From: an uncultured Bulleidia sp.
GTDB lineage: Bacteria > Bacillota_I > Bacilli_A > Erysipelotrichales > Erysipelotrichaceae
NCBI GenBank assembly: GCA_934754415.1
Contig: CAKVIS010000056.1
Span: 1 to 10,109, forward strand
Length of the DNA stretch: 10,109 bases
Reading direction: 5' to 3'
Part shown: one piece after another, positions 1 to 5,953 of the stretch
Layout of the letters: each line of letters begins with the position of its first letter
Position numbering within the stretch: position 1 is the first letter of the stretch
The notes under the pieces: generated by a model
Database searches by the model: none
What the model was told of the DNA's origin: nothing
The model's input: the letters and a program-made list of their open reading frames with translations, nothing else
Translations under genes and position numbers: made by a program

Positions 1-2
1 GT

Positions 3-446
3 AAAAAGATACAGGAACAGATAGAAAAGATATTCTGGGATGATGCGAATCAAAGATGGAGAATTATTGGAAACAGCGATCTGTATCATCAGGCAGAATT
101 TTATCCGGATGGTGTTGCTCAGATTTATCCGCTGATTTATGAATTTCCGGTAAAAGAGAAGAAAAAGCAAAAGGTATTATATGATCAGTTTACGGAAAGT
201 TTTCAGTGGCAGAAACTGAATAAAAAAAGAACTGGCTTTTTGTGGACAATAACAGGAATGGCTGCCGTGCAGATAGAGGATATCCATAACCTTGTGGAAC
301 TAATAGAAAATTATGAAACAGAGTATTGTAAGGAACGAAAATATCCGCTATATACAGGCGAAGCGGGATGGATATGCATGGAATGTGGGAAATTGTATGA
401 TTTATATGAAAGAAAAATAAAAACAGGATTTCTACTATGGGCATGA
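3..446 (+). CDS. 3' part of a six-hairpin-glycosidase-like protein, 5' end outside the window
   Basis: An open frame enters from the left edge and stops at TGA 444-446, giving 147 visible residues. The first internal ATG (258) is far inside conserved-looking sequence, so the gene starts upstream of the window. Visible features are an aromatic-rich stretch (FWDDANQRWRIIGNSDLYHQ), a YPDGVAQIYPLIYEFP segment, and a later YPLYTGEAGW segment near residue 115. Patterns of the type DxVAQxxP and (G/A)EAGW are reminiscent of alpha/alpha six-hairpin glycosidase-fold proteins encoded near polysaccharide genes; this is recognition by eye, and the enzymatic role is unknown. The final residues (TGFLLWA) run straight into the TnpV-like remnant starting near 437, so the natural C-terminus may be lost and replaced by a fortuitous stop. 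That the frame is coding is fairly secure; the family is tentative. Confidence 0.55.
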   Translation, partial: KKIQEQIEKIFWDDANQRWRIIGNSDLYHQAEFYPDGVAQIYPLIYEFPVKEKKKQKVLYDQFTESFQWQKLNKKRTGFLWTITGMAAVQIEDIHNLVELIENYETEYCKERKYPLYTGEAGWICMECGKLYDLYERKIKTGFLLWA

Positions 447-725
447 TGGATCAGTTTGGCAAGTATGGTTTTTTTCGCAGAGAATATATGAAGAATCATC
501 GAAATTCAACTTATCACGTGATGCTTTTACAGGATTATAATTGGAGAACACTTTCAGTAAGTAGATAAGGCAGCAAGAGAAAGAGAAGAGCTAATTCTGA
601 AGTGGCTGGAAGAAAAAGAAACATTGCCAGACAAAGAAGCAGATTAAATGGCACGAGTAAGAGCTGCTAATCAGCACAGAATGATTACTGAAGAGATTAT
701 CCTCAAGGAATTGATTTATGTTTAA
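437..725 (+). pseudogene. Decayed TnpV-like (transposon-associated) gene
   Basis: Two frames together resemble the small TnpV family carried by Firmicute transposons. The first frame (437-568) reads GKYGFFRREYMKNHRNSTY then MLLQ, matching the family pattern GxYGxxRxxYLKEHRxxxY followed by a leucine pair. After a +1-type slip near 530-545, the other frame passes a TAA at 558-560 and continues from 561: VDKAARERE, a WLEEKE stretch, then TAA at 645-647. It goes on with MARVRAANQHRM, EEIIL and KELIYV to TAA 723-725. This matches the family's conserved end (RAEEIV..ELIY). So there are at least one frameshift and two in-frame stops, and the family's N-terminal part (DLTLP-type segment) is missing. 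TnpV has no well-defined biochemical role. Assignment rests on remembered family patterns. Confidence 0.6.
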
Positions 726-749
726 ATGCAAGTTCTAAAAGGATACGCA

Positions 750-1045
750 GTGCGTAGAAGATTGGAGCTAATAGACATTGTAAAGTGAATCAGTGCAGAG
801 AAAGGCGAAAGTCATAGAAATGTGGCTTGCGTCTTTTTCTTGTATGTCGGGCATGATGCACATCCAGTACAGTGAAAACTGTACCACAGGTATTTACCAC
901 CATGTGCAGTGAACCACAAGCTGGTATCCGTGAGGATATGCGTGGAGGAAGTGGGGTAGCGAGACATTCGAGCGTACGAACAGAAACTTGATATAAGGCT
1001 AAATGGTGGGTAAGGTTGCTATGCAAACTGAAGTCTAAAAGGTAA
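750..1045 (+). mobile_element. 5' fragment (domain I) of a group II intron, no ORF
   Basis: The stretch starts with GTGCG, the canonical 5' end of bacterial group II introns, 25 bases after the TnpV remnant stop. It holds no credible protein frame but clear RNA hairpins. GTACAGT-GAAA-ACTGTAC (867-884) is enclosed by TGCACAT/ATGTGCA (857-863 with 902-908), and TATCC-GTGA-GGATA (925-938) also has a GNRA loop. The order AAGCTGGTATCC, then GTGGGGTAGCGAGA, then TTGATATAAGGC and GCAAACTGAAGTC parallels the Ll.LtrB domain I sequence (AGCTGATACGGG, GATGAGTTACC, CAGATATAAGG, TGAACGCAAGTTTC). The intron-encoded reverse transcriptase and a domain V hairpin are not found before the hrcA promoter, so this is a truncated, non-mobile relic. 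The 3' limit is uncertain; 1045-1100 may also be intron. Confidence 0.65.
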
Positions 1046-1100
1046 ACGTAAAATTAAGACGTTATGAAAGAGTAAAAGCAACTGGAAAAAAGGAAATGAG

Positions 1101-1135
1101 TAAATTCTACTTTGCATATGTAGAAGTGGAATTTA
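1101..1135 (+). terminator. AT-rich stem-loop upstream of the hrcA promoter, possible weak terminator
   Basis: TAAATTCTACTT (1101-1112) pairs with AAGTGGAATTTA (1124-1135), giving 12 pairs including one T.G, with an 11-base loop. It is followed by ACTTTTCACTT, a poor U-tract. It could insulate the heat-shock operon from upstream transcription, or it may just be a remnant end. It is AT-rich, so predicted stability is modest. Confidence 0.3.
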
Positions 1136-1170
1136 ACTTTTCACTTCAGATTACAAAATCTTCACAAAAA

Positions 1171-1197
1171 TTAGCACTCAACTATTGACAGTGCTAA
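1171..1197 (+). promoter_or_regulatory. CIRCE operator 1 (HrcA binding site)
   Basis: TTAGCACTC (1171-1179), a nine-base spacer and CAGTGCTAA (1189-1197) match the CIRCE consensus TTAGCACTC-N9-GAGTGCTAA in 17 of 18 arm positions. The single deviation is the first base of the right arm. The site covers the -35 hexamer at 1185-1190, so bound HrcA would block RNA polymerase. HrcA is the first gene downstream, giving autogenous repression that is relieved when chaperones are titrated by misfolded protein. Confidence 0.95.
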
Positions 1198-1213
1198 TCG
1201 TTAGTTGTAATAT
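1185..1213 (+). promoter_or_regulatory. Sigma-A-type promoter of the heat-shock operon
   Basis: A consensus -35 TTGACA (1185-1190), a 17-base spacer and a -10 TAATAT (1208-1213) give a strong housekeeping promoter. The start of transcription is expected near 1219-1221, about 35 bases before the hrcA start codon. No second promoter is obvious further down the operon, so all five genes probably depend on it. Confidence 0.9.
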
Positions 1214-1214
1214 A

Positions 1215-1241
1215 CTAGCAGGCGATGAAATAGAGTGCTAA
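1215..1241 (+). promoter_or_regulatory. Second, half-degenerate CIRCE at the transcription start
   Basis: A perfect consensus right arm, GAGTGCTAA (1233-1241), is preceded at exactly the CIRCE spacing of nine bases by CTAGCAGGC (1215-1223), which keeps six of nine left-arm bases. The right arm overlaps the first base of the hrcA Shine-Dalgarno (1241-1247). As RNA, only TAGCA/TGCTA can pair. The exact spacing and perfect right arm argue for a real, weaker HrcA site. Confidence 0.65.
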
Positions 1242-1255
1242 AGGAGGTGTGTGTA

Positions 1256-2296
1256 ATGCTAACGCCAAGAAGAATAGAAATATTCAAAGCAATAGTAGAT
1301 GAGTATATCAAGACAGCTGAGCCTGTAGGATCCAAAGCCTTACAGCAGACATACCATTTCAATTATTCCAGTGCTACGATTCGTAATGATATGCAGGCAC
1401 TTGAAGAAATGGGCTATCTTGAAAAAACACATACCTCATCCGGTAGAATTCCAAGTACTCTCGGTTATAAATTCTATTGTGAGAACTTATTAAATGAAGC
1501 TCAGATAGATAAAAAAATGGAAGTCGCCATTCAATCTGCATTCGATATTTCCAATATGAATATGGAAGATGCAGTACATCACTCCTGTCAGATATTGTCT
1601 GAGATGACAAATATGACAGCTGGTGCAATCGGTCCGGATTCTTCCGTACAAAGATTACAGCACATAAAACTTTTTCAGATTGATTCAAGAAATTGTGTCT
1701 GTGTCTTTATTACAAATACAGGACATACTGAGACAAGAAATTTCCATTTCGAAGATGATGTTCCATTCAATGATATGGAAAGCTGTACGGATATCCTGAA
1801 CCAGAATCTTCAGGGAGTCTCTGTTGAGGAGTTGCCTGAAAAGATGGAAGAGTTAAGACCACAACTTAGCCAGGCAGTGCAGAAATATGATGTGCTGTTT
1901 ACTGCGTTTGTAAAAGCCTTTGTCAGATTTGCCAATGAAAATGTCTATTTCTCTGGTAAGGACCGTATCCTCTACCAGCCTGAATTTTCAGACATAAACA
2001 AACTGAAGAAGCTTATGGGTATGCTGGAGGGAGCTCCAAGCAGCAGCTGGCGACAACTCTCTGACAGAGAAAATGCTGTGGCAGTTACTACTCAGAAAGG
2101 CGCGGAGCTGACATGGATCAATGATGTTGCTGTTGTAAGAAGCAATTTCAAAGTAAAAGATGGAGAAACAGGACAGCTGATGGTTGTAGGTCCTAGTCGA
2201 ATGAATTACGACAAAATTATCACTATGTTGCAATATGTGGCTAAGATGATTGAAAAGATGTATACAGATGGAGGTGACGATCACGATGGCGGATAA
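1256..2296 (+). CDS. hrcA: Heat-inducible transcription repressor HrcA
   Basis: HrcA is the DNA-binding repressor of class I heat-shock genes; it binds CIRCE and needs the GroE chaperonin for activity in known systems. The 346-residue length is normal for the family. The N-terminal winged helix shows VGSKAL (24-29), SSATIRNDM (38-46) and HTSSGRIPS (59-67). The C-terminal part shows the family patterns NVYFSG, LYQPEFSD and VVGPSRMNYDKII. I chose ATG 1256 because AAGGAGG (1241-1247) lies eight bases upstream. An in-frame GTG at 1235 would add seven residues but lies inside the second CIRCE arm and leaves no ribosome site. It is the first gene of the operon, and its last 11 bases overlap the start of grpE, suggesting translational coupling. 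Two CIRCE copies upstream indicate autoregulation. Confidence 0.97.
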   Translation: MLTPRRIEIFKAIVDEYIKTAEPVGSKALQQTYHFNYSSATIRNDMQALEEMGYLEKTHTSSGRIPSTLGYKFYCENLLNEAQIDKKMEVAIQSAFDISNMNMEDAVHHSCQILSEMTNMTAGAIGPDSSVQRLQHIKLFQIDSRNCVCVFITNTGHTETRNFHFEDDVPFNDMESCTDILNQNLQGVSVEELPEKMEELRPQLSQAVQKYDVLFTAFVKAFVRFANENVYFSGKDRILYQPEFSDINKLKKLMGMLEGAPSSSWRQLSDRENAVAVTTQKGAELTWINDVAVVRSNFKVKDGETGQLMVVGPSRMNYDKIITMLQYVAKMIEKMYTDGGDDHDGG

Positions 2297-2870
2297 GGAA
2301 AAGGAAGTAACAGAACAGACAGAAGAAAAACATGAAAAATGCTGTAAGCATACTCATGAAGAGAAGAAGTGTTCTGAAAAAAAAGAAAAGTGTAAATGTG
2401 ATAAAAAGAAAAATGAGCTTGAAGAACTGAAAAAGCAAAATGAAGAATTACTTGGGCAGGTTGCGTTATTAAAAAATGAGTATGCTAAAGCATATGCAGA
2501 TACTGAAAATACGCGAAAACGTCTGAACAAGGAATTTGAGCAGTTAAGTAAATACAAGATTCAGAACTTTGCATTGGCTATTCTGCCAGTTCTTGACGAT
2601 TGTGAAAGAGCAATGGCTCATGAAACAAAAGATGAAGTATATCGCAAGGGTGTCGAAATGATCTACAACAAACTGAAAGCTGCTCTTGCAACAGAAGGTG
2701 TTACAGAGATTGAGGCATTGGATCAGCCATTTGATGGTAACTGGCACCAGGCACTGATGAGTGAACATGTGGAAGGTAAAGTACCTGGCATGGTTATTGA
2801 AGTGTTACAGAAAGGATATAAATTAAAAGATCGTATATTACGTGCTGCCATGGTGAAGGTCAGCGAATAA
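2286..2870 (+). CDS. grpE: Nucleotide exchange factor GrpE
   Basis: GrpE is a dimeric cytosolic cochaperone that releases ADP from DnaK. The product is 194 residues. ATG 2286 was chosen because GGAGGTGA (2270-2277) sits eight bases before it; the longer frame upstream is inside hrcA. A charged N-terminal tail (1-43) leads into a long coiled coil (about 44-110) with the family pattern YADTENTRKRLNKEFEQLSKY. The C-terminal beta domain holds ILPVLDDCERA, QPFDGNWHQAL and VLQKGYKLKDRILRAAMVKV, all typical. The tail is unusual: lysine-rich with five cysteines (19, 20, 29, 36, 38) and three histidines (16, 22, 24). The gene overlaps hrcA by 11 bases, and its TAA touches the dnaK ribosome site, so the three genes are tightly coupled. 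Confidence 0.97.
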   Translation: MADKEKEVTEQTEEKHEKCCKHTHEEKKCSEKKEKCKCDKKKNELEELKKQNEELLGQVALLKNEYAKAYADTENTRKRLNKEFEQLSKYKIQNFALAILPVLDDCERAMAHETKDEVYRKGVEMIYNKLKAALATEGVTEIEALDQPFDGNWHQALMSEHVEGKVPGMVIEVLQKGYKLKDRILRAAMVKVSE

Positions 2871-2882
2871 GGAGGAACGAAT

Positions 2883-4706
2883 ATGAGCAAGATTATTGGT
2901 ATTGACTTAGGTACAACAAACAGTTGCGTCGCTGTTATGGAAGGTAAAGACGCTAAAGTAATTACAAACCCTGAAGGTAACAGAACAACTCCTTCTGTAG
3001 TTGCTTTCAAAAATGGTGAAAGAATTGTTGGTGATGCTGCAAAGCGTCAGTTAATCACAAATAAAAATACTGTATATTCCATTAAGCGTTTAATGGGTAC
3101 TAATGAAACTGTTGAACTGGAAGGTAAGAAATATACACCACAGGAAGTTTCTGGTATGATTCTGTCTTACTTAAAAGACTATGCTGAAGCGTATCTTGGT
3201 GAAAAGGTAACAGAGGCTGTTATCACAGTTCCTGCATACTTCAATGATGCTCAGCGTCAGGCTACAAAGGATGCAGGTAAGATTGCAGGTCTTGAAGTAA
3301 AGCGTATTATCAATGAACCTACAGCAAGTGCACTGGCATTTGGTCTGGACAAAGATCAGTCTAAAGAAGAAAAGATTCTTGTCTATGACTTAGGTGGTGG
3401 TACATTCGATGTTTCTATCCTGGATATTGCTGATGGTACATTTGAAGTATTATCTACAGCCGGTGATACACATCTTGGAGGTGATGACTTCGATAACAAG
3501 ATTATGAACTGGCTTGCTGATAACTTTAAGAAAGAACATAACATCGATCTGAGAAATGATAAGATGGCTCTTCAGAGATTGAAGGAAGCTAGTGAAAAGG
3601 CTAAGAAGGATCTGTCTGGTATGGTTCAGACAAACATCTCTCTGCCATTCATTTCTGCAGGACCTGAAGGACCTTTACATCTGGAAGCCACTTTATCCAG
3701 AGCTCAGTTTGATGATATGACTAAAGATCTTGTAGAAAGAACAATGCAGCCGGTAAGACAGGCTCTTAAGGATGCTGGTTTATCCGCAAGTGATCTTGAT
3801 CAGGTATTGTTAGTTGGTGGTTCCACACGTATTCCTGCAGTTCAGGAAGCTGTTAAGAGAGAACTTGGTCAGGAACCTAACAAGTCTGTTAACCCAGATG
3901 AATGTGTAGCTTTAGGTGCTGCTATTCAGGGTGGTGTTATCAGTGGTGATGTTAAAGATGTCTTATTGCTTGATGTCACACCATTATCTTTAGGTATTGA
4001 AACACTTGGCGGAGTTATGACAGTCTTGATTCCTCGTAATACAACTATTCCTACAAGTAAGTCTCAGATTTTCTCTACTGCTGCAGATAACCAGCCTGCT
4101 GTAGATATTCACGTATTACAGGGTGAACGTCCAATGGCAAACGATAACAAGACATTAGGTAACTTCCAGCTTGAAGGTATTGCTCCTGCAAGACGTGGTG
4201 TTCCACAGATTGAAGTTACATTCGATATTGACGTTAACGGTATTGTTAATGTAAGTGCAGTAGATAAGGCTACAAATAAGAAGAACACAATCACTATCAA
4301 GAACTCCTCTGGATTAAGCGAAGAGGAAATTGACAGAATGGTTAAAGAAGCTGAAGCTCATAAGGCTGAAGATGACAAACGTAAAGAAGACATCGAAACT
4401 AAGAACAGAGCAGAAGCTTTCATCAACCAGATTGATGAAACATTGAATTCCGAAAATGCAAATGTATCTCAGCAGCAGAAAGACGAAGTCAAGAAGCTCA
4501 GAGATGAATTACAGGAAGCTATTGATAAGAATGATATGGAAGGCTTGAAAGCTAAACTGGATGCTTTGGAAAAGGCAGCTCAGGAAATGGGTCAGGCAAT
4601 GTATCAGCAACAGCAGCAGGCTAACCCTGGTACAGATGCTGGTTCTTCAAACTCTACAAGTTCCAATGATGATGTTGTAGATGCAGACTTTTCTGAAAAG
4701 AAATAA
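2883..4706 (+). CDS. dnaK: Chaperone protein DnaK (Hsp70)
   Basis: DnaK is the ATP-dependent Hsp70 that binds hydrophobic peptides, with DnaJ stimulating hydrolysis and GrpE exchanging nucleotide. The 607-residue length fits Gram-positive DnaK, which lacks a loop found in proteobacterial forms. Visible are phosphate motif 1 IIGIDLGTTNSCV (4-16), VITVPAYFNDAQRQAT (113-128), phosphate motif 2 VYDLGGGTFDVSILD (167-181), GDTHLGGDDFD (194-204) and the adenosine motif VLLVGGSTRIPAVQ (308-321). The interdomain linker DVLLLDVTPLSLG (359-371) and substrate-binding beta domain follow. The helical lid ends in a Q-rich then Ser/Thr-rich tail closing with DVVDADFSEKK. GGAGG (2871-2875) begins right after the grpE stop, seven bases before ATG. 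Codon use looks strongly biased (GGT, GCT, AAC rich), as expected for an abundant protein. Confidence 0.99.
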   Translation: MSKIIGIDLGTTNSCVAVMEGKDAKVITNPEGNRTTPSVVAFKNGERIVGDAAKRQLITNKNTVYSIKRLMGTNETVELEGKKYTPQEVSGMILSYLKDYAEAYLGEKVTEAVITVPAYFNDAQRQATKDAGKIAGLEVKRIINEPTASALAFGLDKDQSKEEKILVYDLGGGTFDVSILDIADGTFEVLSTAGDTHLGGDDFDNKIMNWLADNFKKEHNIDLRNDKMALQRLKEASEKAKKDLSGMVQTNISLPFISAGPEGPLHLEATLSRAQFDDMTKDLVERTMQPVRQALKDAGLSASDLDQVLLVGGSTRIPAVQEAVKRELGQEPNKSVNPDECVALGAAIQGGVISGDVKDVLLLDVTPLSLGIETLGGVMTVLIPRNTTIPTSKSQIFSTAADNQPAVDIHVLQGERPMANDNKTLGNFQLEGIAPARRGVPQIEVTFDIDVNGIVNVSAVDKATNKKNTITIKNSSGLSEEEIDRMVKEAEAHKAEDDKRKEDIETKNRAEAFINQIDETLNSENANVSQQQKDEVKKLRDELQEAIDKNDMEGLKAKLDALEKAAQEMGQAMYQQQQQANPGTDAGSSNSTSSNDDVVDADFSEKK

Positions 4707-4719
4707 GTAAAATCATAAA

Positions 4720-4747
4720 AGGATGCGGGGCATAAGTTTCGCATCCT
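4720..4747 (+). other. Stem-loop between dnaK and dnaJ (attenuator or mRNA-processing element)
   Basis: AGGATGCG (4720-4727) pairs perfectly with CGCATCCT (4740-4747) around a 12-base loop whose ends can add two G.T pairs. It is followed by AATTGTTATAG, not a run of T, so it is unlikely to stop transcription fully. It lies 13 bases after the dnaK stop and ends 11 bases before the dnaJ ribosome site. A plausible role is stabilising the hrcA-grpE-dnaK mRNA 3' end or partial attenuation, giving less DnaJ and ClpB than DnaK. Confidence 0.6.
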
Positions 4748-4773
4748 AATTGTTATAGAAGGAGTGTATAGAT

Positions 4774-5922
4774 ATGGCTGAAAAAAGAGATTACTATGAA
4801 GTGCTTGGGGTATCCAAAGGTGCTACAGAAGATGAAATAAAAAGAGCCTATCGTAAATTGGCAAAAAAATATCATCCGGATCTGAATAAAGAACCTGATG
4901 CTGCAGAAAAGTTCAAAGAGATCAACGAAGCAAATGAAGTTCTGAGTGATCCTCAGAAAAGACAGGCATATGATCAATTTGGATTTGCAGGTGTTAACGG
5001 ACAGCAGGGTGCCGGTGGATTTGGAGATATGGGTGGATTTGCCAGCGGAGGCTTTGATGATCTGAATGACATATTCTCCAGTTTCTTTGGCGGAGGTATG
5101 GGTGGCTTCTCTTCCTCCAGCCGTTCTAGAAATCAGAATGGACCACGTAAGGGAGAGGATAAGTTCTTACGAATGAATATTTCCTTTATGGATGCCTGCT
5201 TTGGCAAAACAGAAACTATCAATCTTACTGTAGATGAAAAGTGTTCAAAGTGTGATGGCACTGGTGCTGCAAGCAAAGCAGATATAGACACATGTTCAAG
5301 ATGTCACGGTACAGGATATGTCATGACACAGCAAAGAACCATGCTTGGTATCATGCAGTCTCAGTCTGTATGTCCTGACTGTCAGGGTACAGGTAAAAAG
5401 ATACGTAAAGTTTGTCCGGAATGTAGCGGAAAAGGGTACAACCGCAAACGCGTATCTGTAGATGTAAAGATCCCTGCAGGTATTTCCTCTGGTCAGCAAT
5501 TACGTGTTGCCGGTAAAGGCGAACGTGGCTATAATGGTGGTCCTAATGGGGATTTGTTTATTGAAATCAATGTTCTGCCTCACGATAAGTTTGTACGTGA
5601 TGGCAAGAACATCTATCTGGATATTCCAGTTAGTGCAGTAGACGCAACACTTGGTACAACTCTAGATGTACCTACTATTTATGGTGAAGTGACCATGAAG
5701 ATTCCTGCAGGTACGCAGGATGGTCAGCAGTTACGTCTGAAAGAAAAAGGTGTAACGGATATGCGTACAGGAAGACCTGGCGATCAGTACTGTAAGGTGA
5801 AGATTGTTGTGAACAAAGATCTTTCTAAACGTGAAAAAGAATTGTATACAGAGTTGCAGAAACTTCAGAATTCCGGTAAAAACGACACTATCTGGGATAA
5901 GTTTAAAAAGAGTTTTAGATAA
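4774..5922 (+). CDS. dnaJ: Chaperone protein DnaJ (Hsp40, type I)
   Basis: DnaJ delivers unfolded clients to DnaK and triggers its ATPase. The 382-residue protein has all type I regions: J domain (about 5-70) with HPD at 34-36, and a Gly/Phe-rich linker (about 70-118) with GGFGDMGGF and FFGGGMGGF. Four zinc motifs of the CxxCxGxG type follow: CSKCDGTG (157-164), CSRCHGTG (174-181), CPDCQGTG (200-207) and CPECSGKG (214-221). The C-terminal client-binding beta domains come next, with VKIPAGISSGQQLR and MKIPAGTQDGQQLRLK. ATG 4774 is preceded by AAGGAG (4759-4764) at nine bases. A 67-base gap with a hairpin separates it from dnaK, the largest gap in the operon, suggesting separately tuned expression. 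All zinc ligands and HPD are intact. Confidence 0.99.
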   Translation: MAEKRDYYEVLGVSKGATEDEIKRAYRKLAKKYHPDLNKEPDAAEKFKEINEANEVLSDPQKRQAYDQFGFAGVNGQQGAGGFGDMGGFASGGFDDLNDIFSSFFGGGMGGFSSSSRSRNQNGPRKGEDKFLRMNISFMDACFGKTETINLTVDEKCSKCDGTGAASKADIDTCSRCHGTGYVMTQQRTMLGIMQSQSVCPDCQGTGKKIRKVCPECSGKGYNRKRVSVDVKIPAGISSGQQLRVAGKGERGYNGGPNGDLFIEINVLPHDKFVRDGKNIYLDIPVSAVDATLGTTLDVPTIYGEVTMKIPAGTQDGQQLRLKEKGVTDMRTGRPGDQYCKVKIVVNKDLSKREKELYTELQKLQNSGKNDTIWDKFKKSFR

Positions 5923-5953
5923 CCTGCAATAAAGGTTTAGGAGGTACAGCCTA

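Noticed and set aside
433..540. A third frame reading YYGHDGSVWQVWFF
   Set aside because: It is out of frame with both the upstream gene and the TnpV remnant and matches no known pattern; the overlapping TnpV frame explains this DNA better.
936..944. TGCGTG in the intron fragment can pair with TACGCA just upstream of the intron start, like an EBS1-IBS1 pairing
   Set aside because: By comparison with Ll.LtrB domain I this position is well before the EBS2/EBS1 region, which appears to be truncated here; a six-base match is easily due to chance.
790..1026. 78-codon open frame on the minus strand
   Set aside because: It lies wholly in the structured intron fragment, has no ribosome site and shows no recognisable protein pattern.
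1235..1255. In-frame GTG start giving a seven-residue longer HrcA
   Set aside because: It lies inside the second CIRCE arm and has no ribosome site; ATG 1256 has AAGGAGG at ideal spacing and matches the family N-terminus.
5923..5953. Small inverted repeats (AACCT/AGGTT and TAGG/CCTA) before clpB as a regulatory hairpin or CtsR site
   Set aside because: The stems are only four to five pairs, and no GGTCAAA repeat of a CtsR box is present.
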